Shown one piece after another: positions 13,970 through 22,316 of a stretch of 42,143 bases of DNA. The stretch comes from Bacillota bacterium. GTDB lineage: Bacteria > Bacillota > Clostridia > Clostridiales > Clostridiaceae. The stretch lies in NCBI GenBank assembly GCA_023451395.1, contig JAEXZL010000025.1, forward strand, positions 1 to 42,143, given 5' to 3'. Within the stretch, counting starts at the first letter, position 1, and the number at the start of each line of letters is the position of its first letter. The notes under the pieces were generated by a model. The model searched no databases. It was not told the DNA's origin and saw only the letters and a program-made list of their open reading frames with translations. The position numbers were made by a program, and so were the translations under genes.

Positions 13970-14932
13970 ATGAAGATTGTAGTATTAGATGGTTATGCTC
14001 TAAATCCTGGTGATTTATCCTGGGAGGGCTTTAATAATCTTGGAGAAACAATAGTTTATGATAAAACTCAAGATAAGGATATTTTTGAAAGAAGCAAAGA
14101 GGCTGATATACTCATAACTAACAAGACTCCTTTAAAAAAAGAAATTTTAAAAAAGCTTCCTAAGCTAAAATATATAGGAGTAATTGCTACAGGCTATGAT
14201 GTGGTTGATTTAGAATATGCAAAAGAAAGGAATATTCCAGTAACTAATGTACCAAGCTATGGAAGCGAGGCTGTTGCACAGATGGTTTTTGCTTTTATTT
14301 TAAATTATACTAACAGGATAAATATTCATCATGAAAGTATAATGGAAGGCCAATGGCAGAAAAGGGGGCAGTTTTCCTATTTTGCAGCACCTTTAACAGA
14401 GCTTAAAGGAAAAAAGCTTGGGGTTATTGGCACAGGAGAGATTGGACAAAAGGTTTCTGAGATTGCTTTAGCCTTTGGCATGGAGGTACTAGCTTATAAC
14501 AGAAGTAAGAAGGAAATCTTTAATAATTGCAGTAATTTTACTTGGAGGCCACTTTCAGAGCTTTTTAAAAGCTCAGATTTCATATCTCTACATCTTCCTC
14601 TTACGGAGGAAACAGAAGGCCTTGTTAATAAAGAGAAGCTAGAGCTAATGAAGAAGAATGGTTATTTAATTAATACAGCTAGGGGAAAGCTAGTTAATGA
14701 AAAGGACTTAGCTGAAGCTCTTAATTCTGAAAGGATTGCTGGAGCTGCTTTAGATGTTTTATCCTCGGAGCCACCAAAGGCGGATAATCCTCTATTAACA
14801 GCAAAAAACTGTGTCCTTACCCCTCATATTGCCTGGGGAGCACGTGAAGCAAGAGAAAGACTTATGAACATTGCAGTAAATAATTTAAAAGCTTTTTTAA
14901 AGGGTGATAGGGTAAATGTAGTAAATAACTAA
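13970..14932 (+). CDS. hprA: D-2-hydroxyacid dehydrogenase, glycerate dehydrogenase-like
   Basis: The enzyme reduces a 2-oxoacid such as hydroxypyruvate to the D-2-hydroxyacid with NAD(P)H. The Rossmann motif GVIGTGEIGQKV is at residues 151-162. The catalytic set is R238 (NTARGKLVNE), E267 (SSEPPKADNPLL) and H286 (TPHIAWGAREARERL). The PHIAWG signature is frequent in glycerate dehydrogenases of this family. Length (320) is typical. GGAGG lies 7 nt before the ATG. The msrC-type gene follows after 17 nt and ends at a shared terminator, so the two form an operon. Substrate assignment beyond the family is inferred. Confidence 0.88.
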   Translation: MKIVVLDGYALNPGDLSWEGFNNLGETIVYDKTQDKDIFERSKEADILITNKTPLKKEILKKLPKLKYIGVIATGYDVVDLEYAKERNIPVTNVPSYGSEAVAQMVFAFILNYTNRINIHHESIMEGQWQKRGQFSYFAAPLTELKGKKLGVIGTGEIGQKVSEIALAFGMEVLAYNRSKKEIFNNCSNFTWRPLSELFKSSDFISLHLPLTEETEGLVNKEKLELMKKNGYLINTARGKLVNEKDLAEALNSERIAGAALDVLSSEPPKADNPLLTAKNCVLTPHIAWGAREARERLMNIAVNNLKAFLKGDRVNVVNN

Positions 14933-14949
14933 TAAAAAGGAGTAAAAAG

Positions 14950-15435
14950 ATGTTTGACTTAAATGGATTTCTTGGAATGACACAAAAAGAGAAATATCAA
15001 AATATGCTTCTTATGTTGGATGGCATAATAGATAGGAAGGAGAACTTAGTTACTAATCTTAGCAATGCATCCTCTCTTATTAATGCATTAACTGAGAATG
15101 TAAGTTGGTGTGGATTTTATATCTTAGAGGGAAATGAGCTAAGGTTGGGGCCATTTCAAGGATTGCCTGCATGCACGAGAATTTCTATGGGAAAGGGAGT
15201 TTGCGGCAGTGCTGCATCAAAAAGAGAAACTATAATTGTAGAGGATGTAAATAAATTCCCAGGACATATTGCCTGTGATGCAGCTTCTAACTCTGAGATA
15301 GTAATTCCTATAATAGTAAAGGGAGAGCTTTTTGGTGTATTAGATATAGATAGCACAAGCCTTGACCGTTTCAATGATGAGGATAAATACTATTTGGAAA
15401 AGGTTGTTAGACTTTTAGAAGAAAAATTAAAATAG
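14950..15435 (+). CDS. msrC: Free methionine-(R)-sulfoxide reductase (GAF-domain fRMsr)
   Basis: A single GAF domain of 161 residues that reduces free L-methionine-R-sulfoxide. The three functional cysteines are C75 (PACTRI), C85 (GVCGSA) and C109 (HIACDAASNSE), with gaps of 10 and 24 residues, the same spacing as C84/C94/C118 of the E. coli enzyme. The start of the domain (VSWCGFYIL) and the end (LFGVLDIDS) are also characteristic. It is cotranscribed with the hydroxyacid dehydrogenase and ends at a strong terminator. With msrB at 23.9 kb the cell can repair both free and protein-bound R-sulfoxide. Confidence 0.93.
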   Translation: MFDLNGFLGMTQKEKYQNMLLMLDGIIDRKENLVTNLSNASSLINALTENVSWCGFYILEGNELRLGPFQGLPACTRISMGKGVCGSAASKRETIIVEDVNKFPGHIACDAASNSEIVIPIIVKGELFGVLDIDSTSLDRFNDEDKYYLEKVVRLLEEKLK

Positions 15436-15448
15436 TTCTCAAATGAAA

Positions 15449-15477
15449 AAAGAATCGGAAAAATCCGATTCTTTTTT
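15449..15477. terminator. Bidirectional terminator between msrC and korB
   Basis: AGAATCGGA (15451-15459) pairs perfectly with TCCGATTCT (15464-15472) around AAAA. A-rich sequence before and T-rich after let it stop both converging transcripts. Confidence 0.88.
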
Positions 15478-15495
15478 CTTTGTAATAATGAAATT

Positions 15496-16359
15496 TTATA
15501 GGAACTGATTTATAAAAGGTTCAGTATCCTTAGGATTCCATGTTCTATCAATTAAAACCTTGCCGCCAGCCAGGGAAGGGTGAAGCTCGTTAAAGTCCGG
15601 TCTTCCTTCCTCTTTGTAGATTATCCCTAGAGGAATACCTTCATCTCCAAATTCAAAGGCCTTCTGAAGTGCTGCCATCTTGTTTGAAGGATCATAGGAT
15701 TCGTCTAATCTATAGCAGCGATCCTTGTACCACTTAAAGGTATTTACTTTATTAAAGGATACACAAGGCTGCATAATATCTATAAGAGCATAACCCTTAT
15801 GATTTACAGCTGCCTTTATAAGCTCCTTTAGGCCTTCCTTATCACCAGAGAAGCCTCTAGCTACGAAGGTTGCACCTACTGTTATTGCCAAGGCTAAAGG
15901 ATGAATTGGCTCAGATTGAACTCCTTCAAACTGCATTGAGGTTTTTTGTCCTTTTGCAGTAGTAGGGGAGCCTTGTCCTTTTGTTAGTCCATAAATCTGA
16001 TTATTGTGAACAAGCTGAGTTAAATCTACGTTTCTTCTCATTGCATGGATAAGATGATTACCGCCTTCACCATAGCCATCACCATCACCACCAGTGATAA
16101 TGATTTTTAGATCACTATTAACCATTTTTATAGCCTGAGCAGGAGGTAATGCTCTTCCATGTAATCCGTTAAATACATTTGCTCTTATATAATGAGGAGT
16201 TTTTGCAGCCTGTCCTATACCAGAAACCATAACTAGATTTTCAGGTAGAATCTCAAGCTCTGCAGCTGCTCCTTTTATTGAATCTAATATACTAAAGTTA
16301 CCACAACCAGGGCACCATTGGTTTTCATCATCTGAATGATATAATTTAAGATCTAACAT
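15496..16359 (-). CDS. korB: 2-oxoacid:ferredoxin oxidoreductase, beta (TPP-binding) subunit
   Basis: This is the 287-residue beta subunit of a KorAB-type enzyme that oxidatively decarboxylates a 2-oxoacid to acyl-CoA and passes electrons to ferredoxin. The thiamine-pyrophosphate motif GGDGDGYGEGGNH (about 90-102) is completed by NNQIYGLTKGQGSP (119-132). Cysteines in WCPGCGN (C16, C19) and the later PCVSFN cysteine are iron-sulfur ligands in the family. Its ATG follows the alpha-subunit stop by one base, with GAGGTG inside the end of that gene, so the two are translationally coupled. 2-Oxoglutarate is the usual substrate of KorAB, but branched 2-oxoacids or pyruvate cannot be excluded. Confidence 0.92.
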   Translation of the reverse strand: MLDLKLYHSDDENQWCPGCGNFSILDSIKGAAAELEILPENLVMVSGIGQAAKTPHYIRANVFNGLHGRALPPAQAIKMVNSDLKIIITGGDGDGYGEGGNHLIHAMRRNVDLTQLVHNNQIYGLTKGQGSPTTAKGQKTSMQFEGVQSEPIHPLALAITVGATFVARGFSGDKEGLKELIKAAVNHKGYALIDIMQPCVSFNKVNTFKWYKDRCYRLDESYDPSNKMAALQKAFEFGDEGIPLGIIYKEEGRPDFNELHPSLAGGKVLIDRTWNPKDTEPFINQFL

Positions 16360-16360
16360 C

Positions 16361-18034
16361 TTATAACACCTCGTTTCTAACTCTGCTCATTATTTCATTA
16401 GCACTAATTTGTCTACCATCATATTTAAGGATGCTGTGATCCATAAGTATACCAGTTTCCATGGAAATGAGCTTTCCAAGCTGTCCAGTAAAGTTCATTT
16501 CTACATTAACAACTTTCTTGGCAATCTCTGTATACTTTCTAAGCTGTTTCTCTGGTAATGGATATAAATCTCCAAAGCTTAAGGCACCAACGCTGAGGCC
16601 TTCTTTGTTTAACTCCTCTACAGCCTCTTTCAAGGAACCATAGGTTGATCCCCAGCCTATAAGAAGTGTTTCAGGAGCTTCAGCACCAAAGTATTCAGGC
16701 TCTTCCATGTCTTCCTTCATAAGGATGGCTTTTCTCATACGCTTTTCCATCATAGCATTTCTTTCTTCTGCAGATTCAATAATATGTCCTTCTTCACTAT
16801 GCTCATCACTGTCAACAAGAACTACCTGACCAGCAGCTTTACCAGGAATTAATCTTGGAGATATACCGCTTTCAGTTATCTTGTATCTCTTATAAACCTC
16901 TCCTGCAGGGACTTCTCTTATGGAATGATCCTCTATAGTTAATTTATCTAAATCAAATTTTGGAATGGTTACGTTACTATCTGCTAGGTATTGATCTGTA
17001 AGAAGAAGAACAACAGTTTGATACTTTTCTGCTAAATTTAAGGCCCTAAAGCTCTGATAGAAGGCATCCTCAGCATTTCTAACTGACATTACCATTCTTG
17101 GGAATTCGCCATGGGAGGCAGTGAGCATAAAGCTTAAATCACTCTGCTCAGTTCTAGTAGGAAGTCCTGTTGCAGGACCTGGTCTTTGAGAATCCACTAC
17201 CACTAATGGAAGCTCGGCTATTCCACCTAGACCTAAGGCTTCTACCATTAGGGAGAAACCACCACCAGAACTACCAGTCATGGACCTAGCTCCAGCATAT
17301 GAGGCTCCAAGAGCCATATTGATTGCTGCAATTTCATCTTCAGCCTGCTCTACAACAATACCTGCTTTAACCTGATTTTTAGATAGATAGGTCATAATTG
17401 ATGTAGCTGGTGTCATTGGATATGCAGAGTAATAAGAAACTCCACCAGCAAGGGAACCTAAGGCAATGGAATTATTACCATTTATAAGTAGAAAATCTTT
17501 GTTAACTCCCTTACCAAGGCTATGCCTTTGTTCAACTAAATCATAGCCAGATAGGAATGCCTTCCTGTTGGCTTCTTTAATTGTTTCGGAAAATTTCGGG
17601 CTAATAAAGGAAAATTGCTCATCATAAGTGATGCCAAAGTGCTTAACTACTGCACCAGCAGCAACAACTCCCACAACTATTGGCATTTTAAGCTCTCTAG
17701 CAATTTTCATAAGTCCTAATTTTGCAAATCTGCTATCTTCACTATTTAAAGCTTCATCAGCAATTATAATACCATCATCCTTTAATCTTGGAAGATGAAA
17801 ATTTATGGTGTCTTGATTTAAAGCAACTATTAAATCCAGTTCTTCAGTGTGGCTGTGTATAGGTTCATCACCAAATCTAATTTGGATGAAGCTGTGACCT
17901 CCTCTTACTCTAGACATAACGTCTCTAGAGGAGTGTACATAAAAACCGCTTCGGTTAAGTATCTTTTCCAAGGTGGTTGCTATTGTATCCATACCTTGAC
18001 CAGCTGCACCACCAATTAGTAAATTATATTTCAT
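16361..18034 (-). CDS. korA: 2-oxoacid:ferredoxin oxidoreductase, fused gamma-alpha subunit
   Basis: The 557-residue protein fuses a gamma domain (about 1-180, beginning LLIGGAAGQGMDTIATTLEKIL with SRVRGGHSFIQIRF) to the alpha domain (about 185-557). The alpha part has NGNNSIALGSLAGGVSYYSAYPMTPATS, VVEQAEDEIAAINMALGASYAGARSMTGSSGGGF and PGPATGLPTRTEQSDL, all typical of KorA. It works with the beta subunit encoded immediately downstream. No ferredoxin-like delta subunit is adjacent. The start has GAGGTG 8 nt upstream. A consensus promoter lies at 18081-18109. Confidence 0.92.
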   Translation of the reverse strand: MKYNLLIGGAAGQGMDTIATTLEKILNRSGFYVHSSRDVMSRVRGGHSFIQIRFGDEPIHSHTEELDLIVALNQDTINFHLPRLKDDGIIIADEALNSEDSRFAKLGLMKIARELKMPIVVGVVAAGAVVKHFGITYDEQFSFISPKFSETIKEANRKAFLSGYDLVEQRHSLGKGVNKDFLLINGNNSIALGSLAGGVSYYSAYPMTPATSIMTYLSKNQVKAGIVVEQAEDEIAAINMALGASYAGARSMTGSSGGGFSLMVEALGLGGIAELPLVVVDSQRPGPATGLPTRTEQSDLSFMLTASHGEFPRMVMSVRNAEDAFYQSFRALNLAEKYQTVVLLLTDQYLADSNVTIPKFDLDKLTIEDHSIREVPAGEVYKRYKITESGISPRLIPGKAAGQVVLVDSDEHSEEGHIIESAEERNAMMEKRMRKAILMKEDMEEPEYFGAEAPETLLIGWGSTYGSLKEAVEELNKEGLSVGALSFGDLYPLPEKQLRKYTEIAKKVVNVEMNFTGQLGKLISMETGILMDHSILKYDGRQISANEIMSRVRNEVL

Positions 18035-18080
18035 AAAAAAACACCTCTATTCAGATATTCATTCTGTTAGTACAAACTCA

Positions 18081-18109
18081 ATTATATATTGACAATAAAT
18101 ATTAGTCAA
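18081..18109 (-). promoter_or_regulatory. Promoter of korAB
   Basis: On the minus strand TTGACT (18109-18104) and TATAAT (18086-18081) are separated by exactly 17 nt. The spacer region also forms ATTGAC/GTCAAT arms 11 nt apart, a possible operator. Confidence 0.8.
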
Positions 18110-18121
18110 TAATAATTATCA
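18107..18121. promoter_or_regulatory. Fur-box-like sequence at the korAB -35
   Basis: CAATAATAATTATCA matches 13 of 15 positions of TGATAATnATTATCA and overlaps the -35 hexamer. In an AT-rich intergenic region this could occur by chance. Confidence 0.3.
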
Positions 18122-18139
18122 ATTAATAATGGATTAACA

Positions 18140-19123
18140 TTACCGTAATTTATTAAAAAGTTCTTGATAATTACCTCCGTATTCAATTCCTGCTATATAA
18201 CCTATGTCTTCAACTAAAAGTTTATTTGTTTTTTTATATTTAATTGTGACTTTTATTTTTGAGGTTATGCTTTCCCTTACAGAGGGCTGCATGGTAACCC
18301 CATCAGGACTGTGTAGAAGTAAAAATTCATCCTGAGAGGAGATAGGCTCTAAAATGAGTTCATAATCTTTGCTCATTACAGATATAAGTATATCCCTGTC
18401 AGTCTTAAATATCTTGAGCCTGCTTCTATTTATTGTGGTGAAGGTTAAAATTTCATCTTTATATTTTACCCCTATTAAGAAACCACGAAAGCTCTTAAGA
18501 GGGAAGGGAATGTGAGCAATGGAGCAGGTTAGAGCTAAATCCTCATTTAAAAAAGAATTGCTCTGCAGCCAAAACCAGGAATAAGGGAACTTTTTACCCC
18601 AATTTTTCTCTATATAAATTTTGCCCTTTTTTAAAGTATAAACATTATCATTGATTTTTATGGTGCCTGATGCATTTCCATCTAAGGCGCATACTTGGCT
18701 GTAGCACTCCATAAAGGTTAAATAATTATAAAAACCCATGCTTCCAGGATTTAATATAGAATCAGGCCATTTTACAATGTCAGTAAAGTCTAAGGAAACT
18801 TCTATGGTTAGCTCTGGAGAGTCTAGCTTTAGCCTTATTCCCTCCAAGGAGAAGGAGCCTGTGTGTATTTTAATATTAAATACTGAATCCTGTGAGTGAA
18901 AGCTATCTTCTTTAAAAGAGAAGTAACGGAATTCCTTATCGTTGCCATTAACATATTGGATAAAAGAATGCCCACCTCTGCCTTTAATTATCCCGGGAAT
19001 TAGTGCTAGAGAAACGCCTTCTTCAGCATCACTGATTTTAAAATACCATCCTTCAAAAAATCCCTTGCTCTTATTCTTACCATGATAGATATCAGGGTTT
19101 GTAATATTATTGATAATTGGCAT
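18140..19123 (-). CDS. Tocopherol cyclase family protein, function unknown
   Basis: The 327-residue protein matches the tocopherol-cyclase-like family. It has GFFEGWYFKISD near residue 20, GRGGHSFIQYVNG, the central NPGSMGFYNYLTFMECYSQV, and EKNWGKKFPYSWFWLQSNSF followed by beta-strand-rich sequence. Plant and cyanobacterial members cyclise prenylated quinols to tocopherol; Firmicutes make no tocopherol, so the bacterial paralogues have another, unknown role, perhaps on a quinone, a lipid or a carotenoid-like substrate. No signal peptide or membrane helix is seen. GGAGG precedes the start. It is monocistronic and diverges from the small membrane gene at 19323. Confidence 0.8.
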   Translation of the reverse strand: MPIINNITNPDIYHGKNKSKGFFEGWYFKISDAEEGVSLALIPGIIKGRGGHSFIQYVNGNDKEFRYFSFKEDSFHSQDSVFNIKIHTGSFSLEGIRLKLDSPELTIEVSLDFTDIVKWPDSILNPGSMGFYNYLTFMECYSQVCALDGNASGTIKINDNVYTLKKGKIYIEKNWGKKFPYSWFWLQSNSFLNEDLALTCSIAHIPFPLKSFRGFLIGVKYKDEILTFTTINRSRLKIFKTDRDILISVMSKDYELILEPISSQDEFLLLHSPDGVTMQPSVRESITSKIKVTIKYKKTNKLLVEDIGYIAGIEYGGNYQELFNKLR

Positions 19124-19275
19124 TTTTAACCTCCACTAATTATATATTAACCTATTAAGGGTTTTTATCTACTAATAAAGAGTTAATAAGCGATAAATAT
19201 ATTGTTAACATTTATAAGAAATGATAATTAATGCTAGAAAAGCCTTAAGCTTTCTTTTTAAAGAAATAATATTTG

Positions 19276-19284
19276 TGATATAAT
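19276..19284 (+). promoter_or_regulatory. Extended -10 promoter of the small membrane protein gene
   Basis: TGATATAAT matches TGnTATAAT exactly; the -35 region is not recognisable. Start near 19291. Confidence 0.5.
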
Positions 19285-19322
19285 AACCATTATAGCTATT
19301 TGTGAAATGGGGTCTGAAGATA

Positions 19323-19592
19323 ATGGATTTTGGAAGGATAATGTATATAATATTAATAATAATCATTGTTGCAGTAGTGGCTAATATTGCCTTTTGGCTT
19401 CTGCCTTATGCTTTAGTAGCCGGATTGCTTTATTGGCTCTATAAGAAGATTTTTTCTAGAAGAGACAAGGATAATAATGATAGTGGGAATGTTTATAGAG
19501 ATTCCAATATGGGCTCTAAAAGTACCAATGAGAATCAAGAAAGTGCTAGTAAAAATGCAATAGATGTAGATTATGAAGAGGTGGATGACTAA
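19323..19592 (+). CDS. Small membrane protein with acidic, Asn/Ser-rich tail
   Basis: The product is 89 residues from the ATG at 19323: two closely spaced hydrophobic stretches (IMYIILIIIIVAVVANIAFW and LLPYALVAGLLYWLY), then a basic KKIFSRRDK and a hydrophilic tail ending AIDVDYEEVDD. The tail probably faces the cytoplasm. The start is uncertain: a GTG at 19302 is in frame but lacks a ribosome binding site, while GGGG (19309-19312) lies about 10 nt before 19323. No family is recognised. Its stop codon lies inside the hairpin at 19577-19603. Confidence 0.55.
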   Translation: MDFGRIMYIILIIIIVAVVANIAFWLLPYALVAGLLYWLYKKIFSRRDKDNNDSGNVYRDSNMGSKSTNENQESASKNAIDVDYEEVDD

Positions 19593-19603
19593 AATCCACC
19601 TCT
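19577..19603. terminator. Hairpin between converging genes, overlapping the stop codon
   Basis: AGAGGTGGAT (19577-19586) pairs perfectly with ATCCACCTCT (19594-19603) around GACTAAA, which contains the TAA-side end of the small membrane gene; TTAATATTTT follows. It probably ends both converging transcripts. Confidence 0.7.
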
Positions 19604-19604
19604 G

Positions 19605-20759
19605 TTAATATTTTACTTTAATTAAGTAAAAACCTATATTTTTATCCCCCCAGCCTAGGTCAAAGGGAACCTTATATCTATCTGTGGTATGAGAATTTAT
19701 CAGGGGATAGCCTCTGCTATCAAAATCAGTTACAATGGCAAAGTGGTCAATATCGCCACCTTTAGAATAGCAAATAACATCACCATAATCTAATTTTTCA
19801 AAATTGCTTACGCCTTGATCATCTGTAAGAATGATATCCTTAAAGGCTCCTTTTTTTATTAGCTTACCCTTTCCAGAATAGAAGAGATAATTCTTAAAGG
19901 CATCAGCATTCACCCAAGCAGAACTACCCTCCCGTTGACCATGAGGTATAGAACTCCAATGCCAGCCTCCGCCTTGCTTTAAAGCTGCCCCTTCATCCTT
20001 ATCACCAAGGCATTGAGAAACAAAGTTTGTGCAATTCCCCCCCACTCCCGTATAGTTTTTGTATTTTTTATTATATCTCTCTGGATTTTTGCTTGCCCAA
20101 GGGATACCACAGTATTTGTTGCCGTAATTTACAGCTTTTATCCTTTTATCCGAGCTTTCCCCCTGAAGTTCAGAGATTTTTTCTCTATCATATATTGGAA
20201 GATCATAAATTTTTTCATTTTCCTTTGGGATATCTTTTATTTCAGAAGAGATGTTTTTAAGAGCATCCTCGAAGCAATCAGTATACCAGTCCCAGTTTAT
20301 AATCCAAAGGTTATTATTTTTTTGTAGATCAATATTGTGTATGAGTCCAACTCCGAAGGTATTAGGTACTGGATTATCTTCATCTTTATAAATATATGTA
20401 AATTTATAATATTCGTTTAAGAATACCCTTACCTTACTACCGCTTCCAGTAATTTTCCTAAATACAGGCTCAGATTCCACAGAAGTAAAGGTCATGCCTC
20501 TTTCCTCCGCCCATTTTCTTAAATATTTTATACGTCTTATCTCATGCTCCAGAGCCCAGGTACCATAACGGCTGTTTTTATTGTAGTATTTTGTAAGTTC
20601 ATTTAAGTTTCCTTTAATGAACAACGAATTTCTTTCCTGATAGATTACTTCTACTGCTTCTTTAATTTCCTCTTTTTCCACTTCCTCTAGGGAACTGCAT
20701 TCTACACCAAATAACTTCAGAAAGATGAAGAGTGCTATGAATAATTTCAATACTTTCAT
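19605..20759 (-). CDS. Secreted protein with C-terminal amidase domain (Amidase_6-like)
   Basis: This is a 384-residue exported protein. The signal segment KVLKLFIALFIFLKLFG covers about residues 2-20. The N-terminal half, about residues 25-180, is alpha/beta and resembles an NTF2-like module (IYQERNSLFIKGNLNELTKYY, and WIINWDWYTD at its end). The C-terminal half begins AVNYGNKYCGIPWASKNPERY and carries the GGNCTNFVSQCLG motif with the probable catalytic cysteine, then DIDHFAIVTD with the histidine, as in the putative amidase domain (PF12671) of NlpC/CHAP-like enzymes. It probably acts on peptidoglycan or another extracellular amide. An ATG at 20780 is in frame, but AGGTG precedes the ATG at 20759, which also gives a better signal peptide. 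Confidence 0.8.
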   Translation of the reverse strand: MKVLKLFIALFIFLKLFGVECSSLEEVEKEEIKEAVEVIYQERNSLFIKGNLNELTKYYNKNSRYGTWALEHEIRRIKYLRKWAEERGMTFTSVESEPVFRKITGSGSKVRVFLNEYYKFTYIYKDEDNPVPNTFGVGLIHNIDLQKNNNLWIINWDWYTDCFEDALKNISSEIKDIPKENEKIYDLPIYDREKISELQGESSDKRIKAVNYGNKYCGIPWASKNPERYNKKYKNYTGVGGNCTNFVSQCLGDKDEGAALKQGGGWHWSSIPHGQREGSSAWVNADAFKNYLFYSGKGKLIKKGAFKDIILTDDQGVSNFEKLDYGDVICYSKGGDIDHFAIVTDFDSRGYPLINSHTTDRYKVPFDLGWGDKNIGFYLIKVKY

Positions 20760-20829
20760 GGTATCACCTGCTGTCCTCATTTAATTTTTATTATTATTCC
20801 ATAGAAAACCCTTTATTACGCAAATAATT

Positions 20830-20845
20830 TTTACCATAAGGTAAA
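20830..20845. promoter_or_regulatory. Palindrome in the MATE gene promoter region
   Basis: TTTACC (20830-20835) and GGTAAA (20840-20845) form a perfect inverted repeat around ATAA, just before a TATAAT at 20850-20855. It may be an operator for a drug- or stress-responsive regulator. Confidence 0.35.
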
Positions 20846-20879
20846 TATATATAATTAAAGTAAGAAAAAAGGATACATT

Positions 20880-22247
20880 ATGAACAAGAATAGAAGCTTT
20901 AATTTAAGTCTTCCGCTAATATTTCAAATTGTAATAAATACTCTCATGGGAATAATTGATTTGATGATGGTAAGTTATAAGGGAGGTACTTTAGGAGTCA
21001 CTGCTCTTTCTATAAGCAGCAATTATATTCAAAGCATATTAGCTATAGCCATGTCTTCTGGTGTTTCCGTTGGTATAATAGCCTTTATTTCTCGATATGA
21101 AGGAGAAAGAAAAAAAACACATCTTAGAGGACTTAGTATATTGATTATTATAAGCGGGAGTCTGTTATCTTTTTTAATTACTGCTCTTATAATAATTTTT
21201 AATGAAAGCTTTTTAAGGCTTTCTGGAGCTAGTGAAGTTATAATATATTATGGATGGATATATATTCAGGGATCGGCTTTGGGAATTTTCTTTCAGTGTA
21301 TTTTTACTCTAATATCAGCTCTTTATATAGCTAGAGGAAATGGAAGACTTCCTTTAATTTTAACACTGTTGATTTTTGCTTTAAGATTTATTTTTGGAGG
21401 AGTCCTAATTCTAAGAGGAACTGAAATGATAGAAGTATTGAGAGCTTCTTCCATAGTTTATAGCCTTTCCTATGGAATAGTAAGCTTCCTTGGACTTTAT
21501 CATTACTTTTATATTCATACAAAAGGAGAAATTAGAGGCTTCTTATTTAAAGAAAGCCTATATGAAATTAAGGAGATGCTTAGACTAGGTGGCTACTCGG
21601 CCTTGGAGGAAGGGTTTTATACAGTTAGCAGACTATTATGTGGTGCATTAATCCTCTATAGAGGCAATATTTATTATGCTGCCAATGAGATAGCAAACTC
21701 TGTAGAGAGCCTTTCGGTAATGCCTGGAATAGGACTTGGAATAGCTTGCACCTCTTTGGTGGGCTGGGAGTTTGGTAGAGGTGATAAAGGGGGTATAAGA
21801 GAATCCGTAAGATACTGTGTGTTATGGGCAATGACTATTATGGGGATTTTTTCAATCTTTTTCTTTACTGTACCAGGGCTTTTGCTTAGGTTTTTTAGCT
21901 CTGAAATAAAGGATGAAATGATAATTATGGCTAAGGAGTGTCTTAGGATTGGAGCCCTTGAACAGCCCTTTATAGCAATTTCTTCTGTTTATGCAGGGGC
22001 ATTAAAAGGACTTGGAGATGGCAGAGGGCCAATGGTTATTTCTATAATTACCGGTTGGTTTATTAGACTTCCTTTGATATATTATTTCGTTACTATAAGG
22101 GCAAGCGATGTTACGGCAGTATGGTGGATTACTAGCTTTCAATGGGCGGTGGATGCAATATGTTTATTCGTGCTTTTCCAATATAGATATAAAAAAACTA
22201 AAGTAGTATACTATAATTTAGAGAAAGGTAAGGTGGTAAATTATTAA
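20880..22247 (+). CDS. MATE family efflux transporter
   Basis: The 455-residue protein has about twelve hydrophobic segments in two similar halves. The first half has LPLIFQIVINTLMGIIDLMMVSYKG and ALSISSNYIQSILAIAMSSGVSVG. The second has ANEIANSVESLSVMPGIGLGIACTSLVGWEFGRGD, the typical MATE repeat. MATE proteins export cationic compounds or metabolites against a Na+ or H+ gradient. The ribosome binding site AAAGGAT is modest. It is transcribed away from the amidase gene, and a palindrome lies in its promoter. Substrate unknown. Confidence 0.9.
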   Translation: MNKNRSFNLSLPLIFQIVINTLMGIIDLMMVSYKGGTLGVTALSISSNYIQSILAIAMSSGVSVGIIAFISRYEGERKKTHLRGLSILIIISGSLLSFLITALIIIFNESFLRLSGASEVIIYYGWIYIQGSALGIFFQCIFTLISALYIARGNGRLPLILTLLIFALRFIFGGVLILRGTEMIEVLRASSIVYSLSYGIVSFLGLYHYFYIHTKGEIRGFLFKESLYEIKEMLRLGGYSALEEGFYTVSRLLCGALILYRGNIYYAANEIANSVESLSVMPGIGLGIACTSLVGWEFGRGDKGGIRESVRYCVLWAMTIMGIFSIFFFTVPGLLLRFFSSEIKDEMIIMAKECLRIGALEQPFIAISSVYAGALKGLGDGRGPMVISIITGWFIRLPLIYYFVTIRASDVTAVWWITSFQWAVDAICLFVLFQYRYKKTKVVYYNLEKGKVVNY

Positions 22248-22316
22248 TTACTATTGCTTTTTCAATTAATAATTATTATTATATAATAAGTTGTAAATAT
22301 TTGATGAGGTGATAAA

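Noticed and set aside
20013..20327. 104-codon open frame on the plus strand inside the amidase gene
   Set aside because: It is antisense to a well-supported gene with signal peptide and catalytic motif, and has no ribosome binding site.
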